Below, one piece after another: positions 43,223 through 52,838 of a stretch of DNA of 64,000 nucleotides. Position numbers and translations under genes: made by a program. Origin of the DNA: Blastococcus litoris (lineage in GTDB: Bacteria; Actinomycetota; Actinomycetes; Mycobacteriales; Geodermatophilaceae); assembly GCF_003075095.1 (NCBI RefSeq), contig NZ_QCZF01000002.1, positions 124,001 through 188,000 of the forward strand, in the 5' to 3' direction. Below the pieces are notes generated by a model, which was not told where the DNA came from, made no database searches, and worked only from the letters and a program-made list of their open reading frames with translations. The stretch's first letter is position 1; every line of letters begins with the position of its first letter.

Positions 43223-44489
43223 ACGGCGGGCCGAGCGGGGCCTGGGCTGGACCGGGCGCGAGTTCGAGGTGACCGTCGGTCCCGTCGCCCACGGCGGGCA
43301 CTGCGTGGCCCGGCACGAGGGCCGGGTCGTCTTCGTCCGGCACGGCCTGCCGGGGGAGCGGGTCGTCGTCCGGGTCACCGAGGACCGCCACCCGGGGTTC
43401 TGCCGGGCCGACGCCGTCGAGGTGCTCGACGCCTCGCCCGCGCGCGTCGAGCGGCCCTGCCCCTACAGCGGTCCGGGCCGGTGCGGCGGCTGCGACTGGC
43501 AGCACGTCGACCCGGCCGAGCAGCGCCGGCTCAAGGCGGCGGTGGTCCGCGAGCAGCTGGCGCGCCTGGCCGGGCTCGAGGACGTCGAGGTGGCCGTCGA
43601 GGAGCTGCCCGGTGGCCCGCTCCGCTGGCGGTCGCGGGCACGGTTCGCCGTCGACCGCTCCGGTGCGGCGGGCCTGCGCCGGCACCGCTCGCACGACGTC
43701 GTCGTGCTCGAGGACTGCCCGATCACCGTCGAGCCCGCGGCGGCCGCCGCACTGCAGCGGCGCTGGCCGGGGGCGGGTGCGGTCGACGTCTCCGTCGACT
43801 CCACCGGTGCGGTCACCACGACCCGCCTCGACCGGCAGGGCCGCCCCACGTCGAGCCGGGTCGTGCGGCCCGGTGGCGACCTGCCCGAGGAGCCGGTGGG
43901 CCGGGCCGAGCGGCATGCCGGCGGGCGGGACTGGGAGGTCGAGGGCACCGGCTTCTGGCAGGTGCACCCCGCGGCCGCCGACGCCCTCGTCGAGGCGGTC
44001 ACCGCGTTCGCCGGCGTCAGGCCGGGGGAGACCGTGCTCGATCTGTACGCCGGCGCCGGCCTCTTCGGCGGCGCCCTGGCGCCCGCCGCCGGGCGCGAGG
44101 GCCGCGTGGTCTGCGTCGAGTCCGACGCCGGCGCGTGCGCCGCCGCCGACGCCAACCTGGCCGATCTCCCGCAGGCGGAGGTCTGGCAGGGCGACGTCGA
44201 CGCGGAGGGGCTCGCCGAGCTGCTGGGAGACCTGGGGGCTCCCGACGTGGTCGTCCTGGACCCGCCCCGGGCCGGGGCCGGGCGGGCGGTCAGCGCGCTG
44301 CTGGCCGCGACGGGTGCGCGGGCGGTCGTGTACGTCGCCTGCGACCCGGCCGCCCTGGCGCGGGACGTCGCCGTCTTCCGCGCAGCGGGGTACGAGCTGT
44401 CCGCCGTCCGCGGGTTCGACGCGTTCCCGATGACCGCCCACGTCGAGTGCGTCGCGCTGCTGGTCCCGGGGTCGCCGTCGTCTGTGTGA
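43215..44489 (+). CDS. RNA (uracil-5-)-methyltransferase, TrmA/RlmD family
   Basis: 424 aa. A TRAM domain (about 12-75), a cysteine cluster for a [4Fe-4S] centre (CPYSGPGRCGGC plus VLEDCP), and the SAM domain with VLDLYAGAGLFG and VLDPPRAGAG. The catalytic Cys376 is in YVACDP. It would methylate U in 23S rRNA or tRNA. ATG 43215 overlaps the transporter gene by 8 bp, so the two are co-translated. Confidence 0.92.
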   Translation: MAERRAERGLGWTGREFEVTVGPVAHGGHCVARHEGRVVFVRHGLPGERVVVRVTEDRHPGFCRADAVEVLDASPARVERPCPYSGPGRCGGCDWQHVDPAEQRRLKAAVVREQLARLAGLEDVEVAVEELPGGPLRWRSRARFAVDRSGAAGLRRHRSHDVVVLEDCPITVEPAAAAALQRRWPGAGAVDVSVDSTGAVTTTRLDRQGRPTSSRVVRPGGDLPEEPVGRAERHAGGRDWEVEGTGFWQVHPAAADALVEAVTAFAGVRPGETVLDLYAGAGLFGGALAPAAGREGRVVCVESDAGACAAADANLADLPQAEVWQGDVDAEGLAELLGDLGAPDVVVLDPPRAGAGRAVSALLAATGARAVVYVACDPAALARDVAVFRAAGYELSAVRGFDAFPMTAHVECVALLVPGSPSSV

Positions 44490-44532
44490 GGGCAGTTACA
44501 TGAAACGCCGCACCCTGGGTACCGTGCCGCCC

Positions 44533-45060
44533 ATGGCCCGTGCCGCTGCCTTCCTCGGAGCCGCCGCCATCCTCGCGCTCGGTGGCTACGCGGCGATCCC
44601 CGACGACAAGCCCCAGTACCTCGGCGACATGCCGTCCTCGCTCGAGCAGCCGTCAGCCGCGGCCGCCCCGGCCCCGCGGTCGGACCCCGGTCCCGCTGCC
44701 GGTGGCCCGCCGCCGCCGCTGCGGGGGCCCTCGCCGGTGGCGCCGGAGGCCCCGGCCGCAGGTGGCGGCGCACCCGGCGAGCGCGTGCCCGACCCGGCCG
44801 GCGACACCTCCCTCGACATCGAGGCCGGCTCGACGGCGGGCGACGACTCCGTCGGGCAGCCGCGCCCCGGCCTCCCGGGGCTGTTCGCGGGCGTCATCGA
44901 CACCGTGGCGGAGCTGACCGACTGCCTGGTCGACGGGGTCATCGAGCTCGACGACGGCATCCTGGACTGCGTGACCGGGGTGGTGTCGCCGCTTCCCGAG
45001 CTCCCGGTGGAGACGCCGACCGATCCGCTCGACCCGATCCTGGACGGCGTCACGCCCTGA
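44533..45060 (+). CDS. Small exported protein of unknown function
   Basis: 175 aa. An N-terminal hydrophobic segment (AAAFLGAAAILALGGYAAI) acts as signal or anchor, followed by a Pro/Ala/Gly-rich linker and an acidic C-terminal domain with two Cys (TDCLVDG ... LDCVTG) that could form a disulfide. No family recognised. ATG 44533 is chosen because TACCGT is 7 nt upstream; ATG 44500 would place 11 extra residues before it. Confidence 0.65.
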   Translation: MARAAAFLGAAAILALGGYAAIPDDKPQYLGDMPSSLEQPSAAAAPAPRSDPGPAAGGPPPPLRGPSPVAPEAPAAGGGAPGERVPDPAGDTSLDIEAGSTAGDDSVGQPRPGLPGLFAGVIDTVAELTDCLVDGVIELDDGILDCVTGVVSPLPELPVETPTDPLDPILDGVTP

Positions 45061-45141
45061 CCCCGCCGCCGGAGGCGTCACCCCCCTCGTCCGGGTGGCT
45101 CGGGGTGACAGTCCCGTACCGGTGTCCTTAGCGTTTCCTGC

Positions 45142-46008
45142 ATGCGAGCGTGGCGAGCGGGTTCGGCCGGGTGGGTACCGGTCATCGCTGCCGCCTGCGC
45201 GCTGCTGCTCGGTCTCGCGGTCCTGATCACCGTCTCGACGGACCAGCCCGCCACTCCCTCCGCGGCTCCGGACTCGCCGTCGCTGTCGGCCGCGGGCACG
45301 GCAGGCTCCGCCGGGCAGAGCTCCCGCGAGTCCCGGTCGGTGGAGCCCTCGACGTCCCGGGCGCGTCCGTCGGCCGCGGACACCTCTGCGCCGTCGACGT
45401 CGTCCGCCGCGGCCTCGACGTCGGTCGCGGCGTCGTCGTCCGCCCCGGCCACCCCGGTCGTCACCTTCATCGGGGACTCCTGGACCGTCGGGTTCGGCAG
45501 CGAGACCGACCGCGGCTACACCACGTTCATCGGTGAGACGCTGGGCTGGGAGTACCACGCGCTCGGCGTCGGCGGCAGCGGCTACATCCAGTCCGGCCGC
45601 GGCACTCCGTTCGCCGGCCGCATCGAGGCCGCGGCGGACATCGGCGCGGACGTCGTCGTCGTGCAGGGCAGCCTCAACGACCAGCTCAGCGACCTGCAGG
45701 CGATGGGGCCTGCGGCGCTCGACACCCTCTCCCGGCTGCAGGCCGCGGTGGGTCCCGGCACGGTGATCCTCGTCATCGGCGCGCCGTACACGCCGGCGAC
45801 CGACCGCGCCGCGATCGACACCATCAACGACGCGATCGGCGGGGCCGCGACCTCGCTCGGGATCCGCTTCGTCGACCCGGCGGTGGAGAACTGGACCGAC
45901 CCGGCCGATCCGGCCATCTGGGCCGACTACGACCACCCCAACGACGCCGGCTACCGGCTGATCGCCGACCGCCTCTCCGCGCTGCTCCTGGAGACCGTCG
46001 GGGACTGA
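45142..46008 (+). CDS. Exported SGNH/GDSL-type hydrolase
   Basis: 288 aa. Signal anchor (VIAAACALLLGLAVLITVS, about 13-31), a Ser/Ala/Thr-rich wall-spanning linker (about 35-105), then an SGNH hydrolase: block I FIGDSW with the nucleophile Ser, block II Gly in GVGGSG, block III GSLND, and block V DHPND with the Asp-His pair. It likely deacylates a lipid or a wall polymer outside the cell. TAGCGT lies 7 nt before the ATG. Confidence 0.88.
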   Translation: MRAWRAGSAGWVPVIAAACALLLGLAVLITVSTDQPATPSAAPDSPSLSAAGTAGSAGQSSRESRSVEPSTSRARPSAADTSAPSTSSAAASTSVAASSSAPATPVVTFIGDSWTVGFGSETDRGYTTFIGETLGWEYHALGVGGSGYIQSGRGTPFAGRIEAAADIGADVVVVQGSLNDQLSDLQAMGPAALDTLSRLQAAVGPGTVILVIGAPYTPATDRAAIDTINDAIGGAATSLGIRFVDPAVENWTDPADPAIWADYDHPNDAGYRLIADRLSALLLETVGD

Positions 46009-46050
46009 GCGGGCCCGGGTCGCCGATCCGGCACCGGCTACGGTCTGGGG

Positions 46051-46281
46051 GTGCCCACGTGGGAGTACGCCTCCGTCATCACCGCCAACGATGCCGAGTC
46101 GCAGCGCGCCGGGGTCAGCGTGAAGTTGCCCGGCGGACAGTCCGAGCGCCAGCAGGGCGACACCAGCTCGGTCCTGAACCGCCTCGGCGCCGAGGGGTGG
46201 GAGCTCGTGAGCTACCACTCCAGCGGCGCCGGCACCTGGGGCTTCGAGCAGTTCTGGCTCAAGCGGCAGTCCGGCGCCTGA
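46051..46281 (+). CDS. DUF4177-like small protein
   Basis: 76 aa. WEYASV at the N terminus, an LNRLGAEGWELVSYHSSG central motif and a closing strand (FEQFWLKRQ) fit the DUF4177 beta-alpha-beta fold, function unknown. TACGGT lies 6 nt before the GTG, a textbook leaderless arrangement. Confidence 0.85.
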   Translation: MPTWEYASVITANDAESQRAGVSVKLPGGQSERQQGDTSSVLNRLGAEGWELVSYHSSGAGTWGFEQFWLKRQSGA

Positions 46282-46318
46282 TCGGACGTCGTCGTCCCCC
46301 GGGGGCAGACTGGCCGCC

Positions 46319-46687
46319 GTGGACGACGCCGTGCCGCCGGGCTGGCCCGTGGAGGTGCGCCCGCCGGGAGCGCCCGACTGGGAGCGCACGGCGGTCGCCT
46401 GGCTGTTCGACCTCGTGCCCCCGGACTACCGGGCGCACGAGGTGCTGCGCCGGTACCCCGTGCTGCTCGCGCGGTTCGCCGCCGACCACGTGGCCGCCGG
46501 CCTTGAGGCGGCCCGCATGGGGTGGCGGACCGTCCGCGTCGAGCTGGCCGACCAGCTTCCGGCCGACGCGATCGAGGCGGCGATGACCGCCTACGAGCGC
46601 GAGGGTGCCCGGCTCGCCGCGGCCGCCCGCGGCGTCGAGGTGGTGGCCGGCGCCCTGCGCGGCGAACGCTGGGTGCCTCGGCTGTGA
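46319..46687 (+). CDS. Small hypothetical protein
   Basis: 122 aa, soluble, helical. A conserved-looking pattern [44 protein letters not shown] is followed by an Ala-rich helix. No family assigned by me. CAGACT lies 7 nt before GTG 46319, consistent with the leaderless pattern of its neighbours. Confidence 0.7.
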   Translation: MDDAVPPGWPVEVRPPGAPDWERTAVAWLFDLVPPDYRAHEVLRRYPVLLARFAADHVAAGLEAARMGWRTVRVELADQLPADAIEAAMTAYEREGARLAAAARGVEVVAGALRGERWVPRL

Positions 46688-46735
46688 CGTGCATCCGGGG
46701 GGTGCGCTGGCTCGGAAGAGCTGCCGCAGCGCGGT

Positions 46736-46741
46736 TACAGT
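46736..46741 (+). promoter_or_regulatory. Candidate -10 element of dxs
   Basis: TACAGT in the 119-bp gap before dxs matches TANNNT and would give a leader of about 60 nt. No TPP riboswitch or other structured leader was seen. Confidence 0.35.
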
Positions 46742-46806
46742 TGCTCCGCGGCCTGCTTCTCCGTTCCCGTTGCAGTCCCAACCGACCGAGAGGACACCGC
46801 CGAGCC

Positions 46807-48717
46807 GTGCCGCTCCTGCGATCGCTCCGGGGCCCTGAGGACGTCAGGGCGCTGCGAGCCGAAGACCTGCCCGTGCTGGCGGCCGAGATCCGCGACGCGC
46901 TGGTCACCAGCGTCGCCAAGACCGGCGGTCACCTGGGCCCGAACCTGGGCTGCGTCGAGCTGACCATCGCGTTGCACCGGGTCTTCGAGTCCCCGCGCGA
47001 GCCGATCGTCTTCGACACCGGCCACCAGGCGTACGTGCACAAGATGCTGACCGGCCGCGTCGAGGGCTTCGAGCGGCTCCGCCAGCGCGGCGGGCTGTCG
47101 GGCTACCCGAGCCGGGCGGAGAGCGAGCACGACTGGGTGGAGAACAGCCACGCGTCGACATCGCTGTCCTACGCCGACGGGCTGGCCAAGGCGTTCGCCG
47201 TCCGCGGTGACAAGCGCCCGGTCGTCGCCGTGGTCGGCGACGGCGCCCTCACCGGCGGCATGGCCTGGGAGGCGCTGAACAACATCGCGGCGGCCCAGGA
47301 CCGCCCCGTCGTCATCGTGGTCAACGACAACGGCCGGTCGTACTCGCCGACGATCGGCGGGGTCGCCGACGCGCTGGCCACCCTGCGGCTGCGGCCGGGC
47401 TACGAGCAGGCGCTGCTGCAGGTCCGCCAGGCGCTGCACCGCGCGCCCGTGGTCGGCTCGGCCCTCTACGACGCCCTGCACGCGATCAAGAAGGGTCTCA
47501 AGGACGTCCTGTCGCCGCAGGGCATGTTCGAGGACCTCGGCCTGAAGTACATCGGCCCGGTCGACGGGCACGACATCGAGGTCATGGAGTCGGCGCTGCG
47601 CCGCGCCCGCTCCTTCGGCCGGCCGGTCATCGTGCACGCCGTCACCACCAAGGGCTTCGGCTACCCGCCGGCCGAGACCGACCAGATCGACGCCTGGCAC
47701 GCGACCGGGGTCTTCGACCCCGACAGCGGCACCAGCACCGTCGCCGCCCGCGACTGGACGACGGCGTTCTCCGACGAGCTGGTGCGGATCGGCGCGGAGC
47801 GCTCCGACGTCGTCGCCATCACCGCGGCGATGCTGCACCCGACCGGGCTGGCGGCGTTCGCCGAGCGGTTCCCCGAGCGCACCTTCGACGTCGGCATCGC
47901 CGAGCAGCACGCGCTCACCTCCGCCGCCGGGCTGGCGATGGGCGGGCTGCACCCGGTCGTGGCCGTGTACTCGACGTTCCTGAACCGGGCCTTCGACCAG
48001 CTGCTCATGGACGTCGCGCTGCACCGCCAGCCGGTGACCGTCGTCCTCGACCGGGCCGGGGTGACCGGCACCGACGGCGCCTCGCACAACGGCATGTGGG
48101 ACATGTCGATCCTCTCCGTGGTGCCGGGCGTCCGGCTCGCCGCACCGCGGGACGAGTCGACCCTGCGGGAGGCGCTGCGCGAGGCGGTCGCGGTCACCGA
48201 CGGGCCCACCGTCGTGCGCTTCCCGAAGGGGCCGCCGCCGGTCGACATCCCCGCGCTGGAGCGGCGCGGGCCGGTGGACGTCCTGCGCCGCAGTGAGCGG
48301 CCGGACGTGCTGCTGGTCGCGGTCGGCGCCCTGGTCCCGATGTGCCTGGCCGTCGCCGAGCGCGCCGCGGACCACGGCATCGAGGTCACCGTCGTCGACC
48401 CGCGGTGGGTGCTGCCGGTGGCCGACGAGCTCGTGGAGCTGGCGTCCGGTTTCCGGCTGGTGGTCACCGTCGAGGACGGCGGCCGGGCCGGGGGCGTCGG
48501 GACGACGCTCACCCAGGCCCTGCAGGACCGCGACTGCGACGTCCCCGTGCGCGCGGTTGGCCTGCCGCAGCACTTCTTCGACCACGGCAGCCGCGGTCAG
48601 GTGCTGGCCGACGCCGGGCTGACCGAGCAGGACGTCGCCCGCCGGATCGCCGAGTGGTCGGCGAAGCTCGCGGAGCGGACCGACGAGCACGTCGTCCAGC
48701 CGGCGGACAAGGCGTGA
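46807..48717 (+). CDS. dxs: 1-deoxy-D-xylulose-5-phosphate synthase
   Basis: 636 aa. TPP-binding motif [19 protein letters not shown]-terminal [19 protein letters not shown] with the catalytic His, a central transketolase domain with [21 protein letters not shown] and the C-terminal domain are complete. It condenses pyruvate and glyceraldehyde 3-phosphate, feeding the MEP isoprenoid pathway and, in many bacteria, thiamine and pyridoxal synthesis. GTG 46807 has an AGAGGAC ribosome-binding site. The stop overlaps a thiamine-binding-family gene. Confidence 0.96.
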   Translation: MPLLRSLRGPEDVRALRAEDLPVLAAEIRDALVTSVAKTGGHLGPNLGCVELTIALHRVFESPREPIVFDTGHQAYVHKMLTGRVEGFERLRQRGGLSGYPSRAESEHDWVENSHASTSLSYADGLAKAFAVRGDKRPVVAVVGDGALTGGMAWEALNNIAAAQDRPVVIVVNDNGRSYSPTIGGVADALATLRLRPGYEQALLQVRQALHRAPVVGSALYDALHAIKKGLKDVLSPQGMFEDLGLKYIGPVDGHDIEVMESALRRARSFGRPVIVHAVTTKGFGYPPAETDQIDAWHATGVFDPDSGTSTVAARDWTTAFSDELVRIGAERSDVVAITAAMLHPTGLAAFAERFPERTFDVGIAEQHALTSAAGLAMGGLHPVVAVYSTFLNRAFDQLLMDVALHRQPVTVVLDRAGVTGTDGASHNGMWDMSILSVVPGVRLAAPRDESTLREALREAVAVTDGPTVVRFPKGPPPVDIPALERRGPVDVLRRSERPDVLLVAVGALVPMCLAVAERAADHGIEVTVVDPRWVLPVADELVELASGFRLVVTVEDGGRAGGVGTTLTQALQDRDCDVPVRAVGLPQHFFDHGSRGQVLADAGLTEQDVARRIAEWSAKLAERTDEHVVQPADKA

Positions 48718-48992
48718 TCGCCGAGATCCAGGTCGCGCCCTCGCCGCCCGGGACCGCCGACGACCCGCACGCGCACGTGGAGGCCGCGATCGCGGTGATC
48801 CAGGCGTCCGGTCTGCGCTACGAGGTCGGTGCGCTGGGCACGACGCTCGAGGGTGACGCGGACGCGGTCTGGGCGACCCTGCGCGCCGCGCACGAGGCGA
48901 TGCTCGCGGCCGGTGCGGACGCCGGGCTCTCGCACATCAAGGTCGCATCGGTGAACCGCACGATGGACAGCCTCACCAGCAAGTTCCGCTGA
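48714..48992 (+). CDS. MTH1187/YkoF thiamine-binding family protein
   Basis: 92 aa ferredoxin-like fold: first strand [10 protein letters not shown], a helix with [28 protein letters not shown] and a second half ending in [18 protein letters not shown]. Family members bind thiamine or related molecules. GTG overlaps the dxs stop (GTGA), so synthesis is tied to the TPP-dependent Dxs enzyme. Role unknown. Confidence 0.85.
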   Translation: MIAEIQVAPSPPGTADDPHAHVEAAIAVIQASGLRYEVGALGTTLEGDADAVWATLRAAHEAMLAAGADAGLSHIKVASVNRTMDSLTSKFR

Positions 48993-49007
48993 CGCCCGCT
49001 GGCGCGT

Positions 49008-49349
49008 TCACCCGCGGTCGTCGCGGACGCGGACACGCCGCAACCATCGGGTTCCCGCTACGAGCCGACGGCAGTCCGCCGTGGGCAAGTCCAGCCAGGC
49101 GTCGTCCTCGGACGTGATGGAGCCCAGCACCGTGCGCCCCTGCCCGTCGGTGAGGTGGAGATCGCACGGCAGTGCTCGGTGTTGCCATCCCGAGAGCCGG
49201 GGACAGGCGCGGTAGAGGATCCGCGCCACGTCGTCGTCGCACTCGGAGGTGGTGACGACCGACGGATCCGCCCAGTCGGGGACCTCGCTCCCGGGCCAGG
49301 ATCGGGATGCCTTGCGACGTGCGAGCCTGTCGGCCGAGGACGTGGACAG
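49008..49349 (-). CDS. Hypothetical protein, 5' end uncertain
   Basis: About 113 aa. The frame looks coding from SADRLARRKASRSWPGSEVPDWADPSVV to the stop, with CDDDVARILYRACPRLSGW and ITSEDDAWLDLPTADC, but no ATG, GTG or TTG opens it; the first candidate is CTG 49349. A 16-bp inverted repeat lies immediately 5' to that point, so the gene may have lost its start. No family recognised. Confidence 0.4.
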   Translation of the reverse strand: MSTSSADRLARRKASRSWPGSEVPDWADPSVVTTSECDDDVARILYRACPRLSGWQHRALPCDLHLTDGQGRTVLGSITSEDDAWLDLPTADCRRLVAGTRWLRRVRVRDDRG

Positions 49350-49359
49350 TGCTCGCCCG

Positions 49360-49427
49360 CCGTCCTCACCGCCGGACCACCGGCCTCGCGCTGGAGCACG
49401 AGGTCCGCGTACCGGCGGTGAGGACGG
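49360..49427. repeat. Perfect 16-bp inverted repeat with 36-nt spacer
   Basis: Arms 49360-49375 and 49412-49427 are exact reverse complements. They lie between the truncated-looking hypothetical gene and the fadB terminator. The spacer has no clear coding potential. Confidence 0.7.
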
Positions 49428-49449
49428 TGGTCGACACCCGCGGGGACGA

Positions 49450-49489
49450 CGACGGCCCCGCACCTCCTCGTCGAGGTGCGGGGCCGTCG
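49450..49489 (-). terminator. Terminator hairpin of the fadA-fadB operon
   Basis: 17-bp perfect stem (49450-49466 with 49473-49489, six-base loop) 12 bp beyond the fadB stop. Confidence 0.8.
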
Positions 49490-49501
49490 CGGTCAGGCGG
49501 C

Positions 49502-51586
49502 TCAGGCGGGGAGCGAAGCCACCCCGCGCGGCAGGAAGCGCTCGCCGGTGACCTTCTCCGAGACGCCGGCCCGGTCCAGGTAGGCGGAGATGCCGCCCAG
49601 CCAGAACGGCCACCCGGCGCCGAGCAGCATGCACAGGTCGATGTCCTGCACGGCCTGCACGACGCCCTCGTCCAGCATCAGCCGGATCTCCTGCGCGAGC
49701 GCCTCGACGGCGCGCTGGCGCACCTGGTCCTCGGTCAGCGGGGAGTCGCCGGCGTCGATGCCCTCGAGCTCCGGGTCGACGACGCCGCGCTCGCTATACA
49801 CCGACGACTTCCCCAGCTCGACCATCTTCCGCAGGCCCTCGCCCACGGAGAAGCGGTCGGGGAAGGCCTCGTGCATGCGCTCGGCCACGTGCAGCGCGAC
49901 CGGCGGGCCGACGAGCGTGAGCAGCTCGAACGGCGTCATCGGCAGGCCCAGCGGGTCGAGCGCGCGGTCCGCGACGGCGACCGGCGTGCCCTGCTCCACC
50001 GACGAGGTGACCTCGCCGAGGAAGCGGGTGAGCAGCCGGTTGACCACGAAGGCCGGGGCGTCGGCCACCAGCACGCAGCTCTTCTTCAGCTTCTTGCCGA
50101 CGGCGAAGGCGGTGGCCAGCGTGGCGTCGTCAGTCTGCTCGGCGCGCACCACCTCCAGCAGCGGGAGGACCGCCACCGGGTTGAAGAAGTGCAGGCCGAC
50201 CACGCGCTCCGGGTGCTCGAGCTTGGAGGCCATCTCGGTCACCGAGAGCGCCGATGTGTTGGTCGCCAGCACGCACTCGGGCGAGACGATCGCCTCCAGC
50301 TCGGCGAACACCTGCTGCTTGACCGACATCTCCTCGAAGACGGCCTCGATGACGAGGTCGGCGTCGGCGAAGACGTCCTTGGACAGCGAGCCGGTGACCA
50401 GGCCCTTGAGCTGGTTGAGCTTGTCCTGGTTCAGCCGCCCGCGCTGGGCCAGCTTGTCCAGCTCGCCGTGCACGTACGCCACGCCCTTGTCCACGCGGGC
50501 CTGGTCGATGTCGGTCAGCACGACCGGCACCTTCAGCTGCCGCACGAACAGCATCGCCAGCTGCGAGGCCATGAGCCCGGCACCCACGACGCCGACCTTG
50601 GTGACCTTCCGCGCCAGCGACTTGTCCGGGGCGCCGGCCGGCCGCTTCGCCCGCTTGTTGACCAGGTCGAACGAGTAGAGCGAGGCCCGCAGCGGGTCGC
50701 TCATCAGCAGGTCGGTCAGGGCGTCGTCCTCGGCCGCGGTGCCCGCGGTGAACGCGTCGCCCGCCACGCCGGCGCGGGCGAGGTCGAGGAGCTCCACGGC
50801 CCGGACGGCGCCCGGCGAGGCGTTGCGGGTCCGGCCGGCCACGATCGCGCGAGCGCGGGCGATCGCCTCGTCCCAGGCGGCCGGGTCGACCTCGGGGCGC
50901 GACACGGGGACCGAGCCGTCGAGGACGCCGACGGCCCACTCGAGCGACCGCTCGAGGAAGTCGGCGGGCTCAAGGACGGCGTCGGCGATGCCGAGCTCCG
51001 CCGCCTTGGGTGCCGGGGTCATCTTGTTCTGCGCGAGGGCGTTCTCGACGATGACGGTGACCGCCGGGTCGACGCCGATCAGGTTCGGCAGCAGCTGCGT
51101 GCCGCCCCAGCCGGGCACCAGGCCGAGGAAGACCTCGGGGAAGGCGACCATCGCCGTCGACGCAATCGTCCGGTAGCCGCAGTGCAGCGCCAGCTCCAGG
51201 CCGCCGCCCAGCGCGACGCCGTTGACGAAGGCGAACGTCGGGACGGGGGAGTCCTTCAGCCGGCGGAACACCCGGTGCCCGGTCTCGGCGATCTCCCGGG
51301 CCGCGGCCGCGTCGGTCACCGACGGGACGCCGGAGAGGTCCGCACCCACCGCGAAGATGAACGGCTTGCCGGTCACGCCGATCGCCACGGGGGCGGGGGA
51401 GCGCGCGGCGATCTCGTCCAGGGCGGCGTCCAGCGAGGCCAGCCCGCCGGGGCCGAACGTCGACGGGCGGGTGTGGTCGTGCCCGTTGTCCAGCGTGATC
51501 AGCGCGAACTCGCCGGACAGCCCCGGCAGGGTCAGGTAACGGACCTTGGCGGCCGTCACGACCTCGTTCTCGAAGACGGCGGTCAC
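49502..51586 (-). CDS. fadB: Fatty-acid oxidation multifunctional protein (enoyl-CoA hydratase / 3-hydroxyacyl-CoA dehydrogenase)
   Basis: 694 aa. The crotonase domain (about 1-230) includes the oxyanion loop in FIFAVGADLSGVPS and the second catalytic region NGVALGGGLELALHC ... FPEVFLGLVPGWGGTQ. The NAD-binding 3HCDH domain (about 330-510) opens with KVGVVGAGLMA and has NTSALSVTEMAS. The substrate domain begins GLHFFNPVAVLPLLEVV, with the catalytic His in that stretch. The C-terminal 3HCDH repeat follows. It hydrates enoyl-CoA and oxidises 3-hydroxyacyl-CoA in beta-oxidation, working with the thiolase gene just upstream. GTG 51586 overlaps the thiolase stop as GTGA. Confidence 0.94.
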   Translation of the reverse strand: MTAVFENEVVTAAKVRYLTLPGLSGEFALITLDNGHDHTRPSTFGPGGLASLDAALDEIAARSPAPVAIGVTGKPFIFAVGADLSGVPSVTDAAAAREIAETGHRVFRRLKDSPVPTFAFVNGVALGGGLELALHCGYRTIASTAMVAFPEVFLGLVPGWGGTQLLPNLIGVDPAVTVIVENALAQNKMTPAPKAAELGIADAVLEPADFLERSLEWAVGVLDGSVPVSRPEVDPAAWDEAIARARAIVAGRTRNASPGAVRAVELLDLARAGVAGDAFTAGTAAEDDALTDLLMSDPLRASLYSFDLVNKRAKRPAGAPDKSLARKVTKVGVVGAGLMASQLAMLFVRQLKVPVVLTDIDQARVDKGVAYVHGELDKLAQRGRLNQDKLNQLKGLVTGSLSKDVFADADLVIEAVFEEMSVKQQVFAELEAIVSPECVLATNTSALSVTEMASKLEHPERVVGLHFFNPVAVLPLLEVVRAEQTDDATLATAFAVGKKLKKSCVLVADAPAFVVNRLLTRFLGEVTSSVEQGTPVAVADRALDPLGLPMTPFELLTLVGPPVALHVAERMHEAFPDRFSVGEGLRKMVELGKSSVYSERGVVDPELEGIDAGDSPLTEDQVRQRAVEALAQEIRLMLDEGVVQAVQDIDLCMLLGAGWPFWLGGISAYLDRAGVSEKVTGERFLPRGVASLPA

Positions 51587-52785
51587 TTGTTGCCCTCCCA
51601 GTTCGGGTTCTCCCAGATCACGGTGGCGCCCATGCCCAGGCCCACGCACATGGCGGTGAGGCCGTAGCGGACGTCGGGCCGCTCGGCGAACTGCCGGGAC
51701 AACTGCGTCATGAGCCGCACGCCGGAGGAGGCCAGCGGGTGGCCGACGGCGATGGCGCCGCCCCACGGGTTGACCCGCTCGTCGTCGTCGGCGATGCCGA
51801 AGTGGTCGAGGAAGGCCAGCACCTGGACGGCGAAGGCCTCGTTGAGCTCGAAGAGCCCGATGTCCTCGATCGTCAGGCCGGTGCGGGCCAGGGCGCGCCC
51901 GGTGGAGGGCACCGGGCCGACGCCCATGACCTCGGGCTCGACGCCGACGAAGCCGTAGCCGACCAGCCGCATGCCGATGTTCAGCCCGAGCTCCTCGGCG
52001 ACGTCCTCGGCGGCCAGCAGGCAGCCGGTGGCGCCGTCGTTGAGCCCGGCGGCATTGCCGGCGGTCACGTGCCCGTGCGGGCGGAACGGCGTCTTGAGGG
52101 ACGCCAGGCCCTCGAGCGTCGTCTGCGGCCGCGGCGGCTCGTCGACGGTGGCGACGCCCCAGCCGTTCTCGGCCGAGCGGGTCGCCATCGTCACCAGCTC
52201 CGGGCCGATCTGCCCGTTGGCGACGGCCTTGGCGTACTTCTGCTGGCTGGCCAGCGCGAAGGCGTCGGCGCGCTCCTTGGTCAGGTGCGGGAAGCGGTCG
52301 TGCAGGTTCTCCGCCGTCGACCCCATGACCAGGGCCGACTCGTCCACGAGCTTCTCGCTGAAGAAGCGCGGGTTGGGGTCGGCGCCCTCACCCATCGGGT
52401 GGCGGCCCATGTGCTCGACGCCGCCGGCGATGGCCACGTCGTAGGCGCCGAAGGCGATCCCGCTGGCGGTGGTGGTCACGGCGGTCATGGCGCCGGCGCA
52501 CATGCGGTCGATCGAGTAGCCGGGGACCGACTTCGGCAGCCCGGCGAGCAGCGCCGCGGTGCGGCCCAGCGTCAGGCCCTGGTCGCCGATCTGGGTCGTG
52601 GCGGCGATGGCCACCTCGTCCACGCGGTCGGCCGGCAGGGCGGGGTTGCGGCGCAGCAGCTCGCGGATCACGCGGACGACGAGGTCGTCGGCGCGGGTCT
52701 CGGCGTAGATGCCCTTCGGGCCGGCCTTGCCGAAGGGGGTGCGCACGCCGTCGACGAAGACGACCTCACGCAGTGAGCGGGACAT
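51583..52785 (-). CDS. fadA: Acetyl-CoA acyltransferase (3-ketoacyl-CoA thiolase)
   Basis: 400 aa. Nucleophile Cys96 in SIDRMCAGAM, the GHPLASSG motif with the catalytic His, and the C-terminal CVGLGMG with the second Cys are all present. It cleaves 3-ketoacyl-CoA to acetyl-CoA. An ATG at 52785 is preceded by a short GGAGGTCCC ribosome-binding site. A GTTACC-N4-GGTAAC palindrome upstream (52839-52854) is a probable operator. Confidence 0.95.
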   Translation of the reverse strand: MSRSLREVVFVDGVRTPFGKAGPKGIYAETRADDLVVRVIRELLRRNPALPADRVDEVAIAATTQIGDQGLTLGRTAALLAGLPKSVPGYSIDRMCAGAMTAVTTTASGIAFGAYDVAIAGGVEHMGRHPMGEGADPNPRFFSEKLVDESALVMGSTAENLHDRFPHLTKERADAFALASQQKYAKAVANGQIGPELVTMATRSAENGWGVATVDEPPRPQTTLEGLASLKTPFRPHGHVTAGNAAGLNDGATGCLLAAEDVAEELGLNIGMRLVGYGFVGVEPEVMGVGPVPSTGRALARTGLTIEDIGLFELNEAFAVQVLAFLDHFGIADDDERVNPWGGAIAVGHPLASSGVRLMTQLSRQFAERPDVRYGLTAMCVGLGMGATVIWENPNWEGNK

Positions 52786-52838
52786 GGGACCTCCGCAGAT
52801 GTTCGGGACCGGCCAAGTGGGGGGCGCGGCCCGCCAAA

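Noticed and set aside
46688-46806. TPP riboswitch ahead of dxs
   Set aside because: No CTGAGA or other THI-box core, and the leader is too short.
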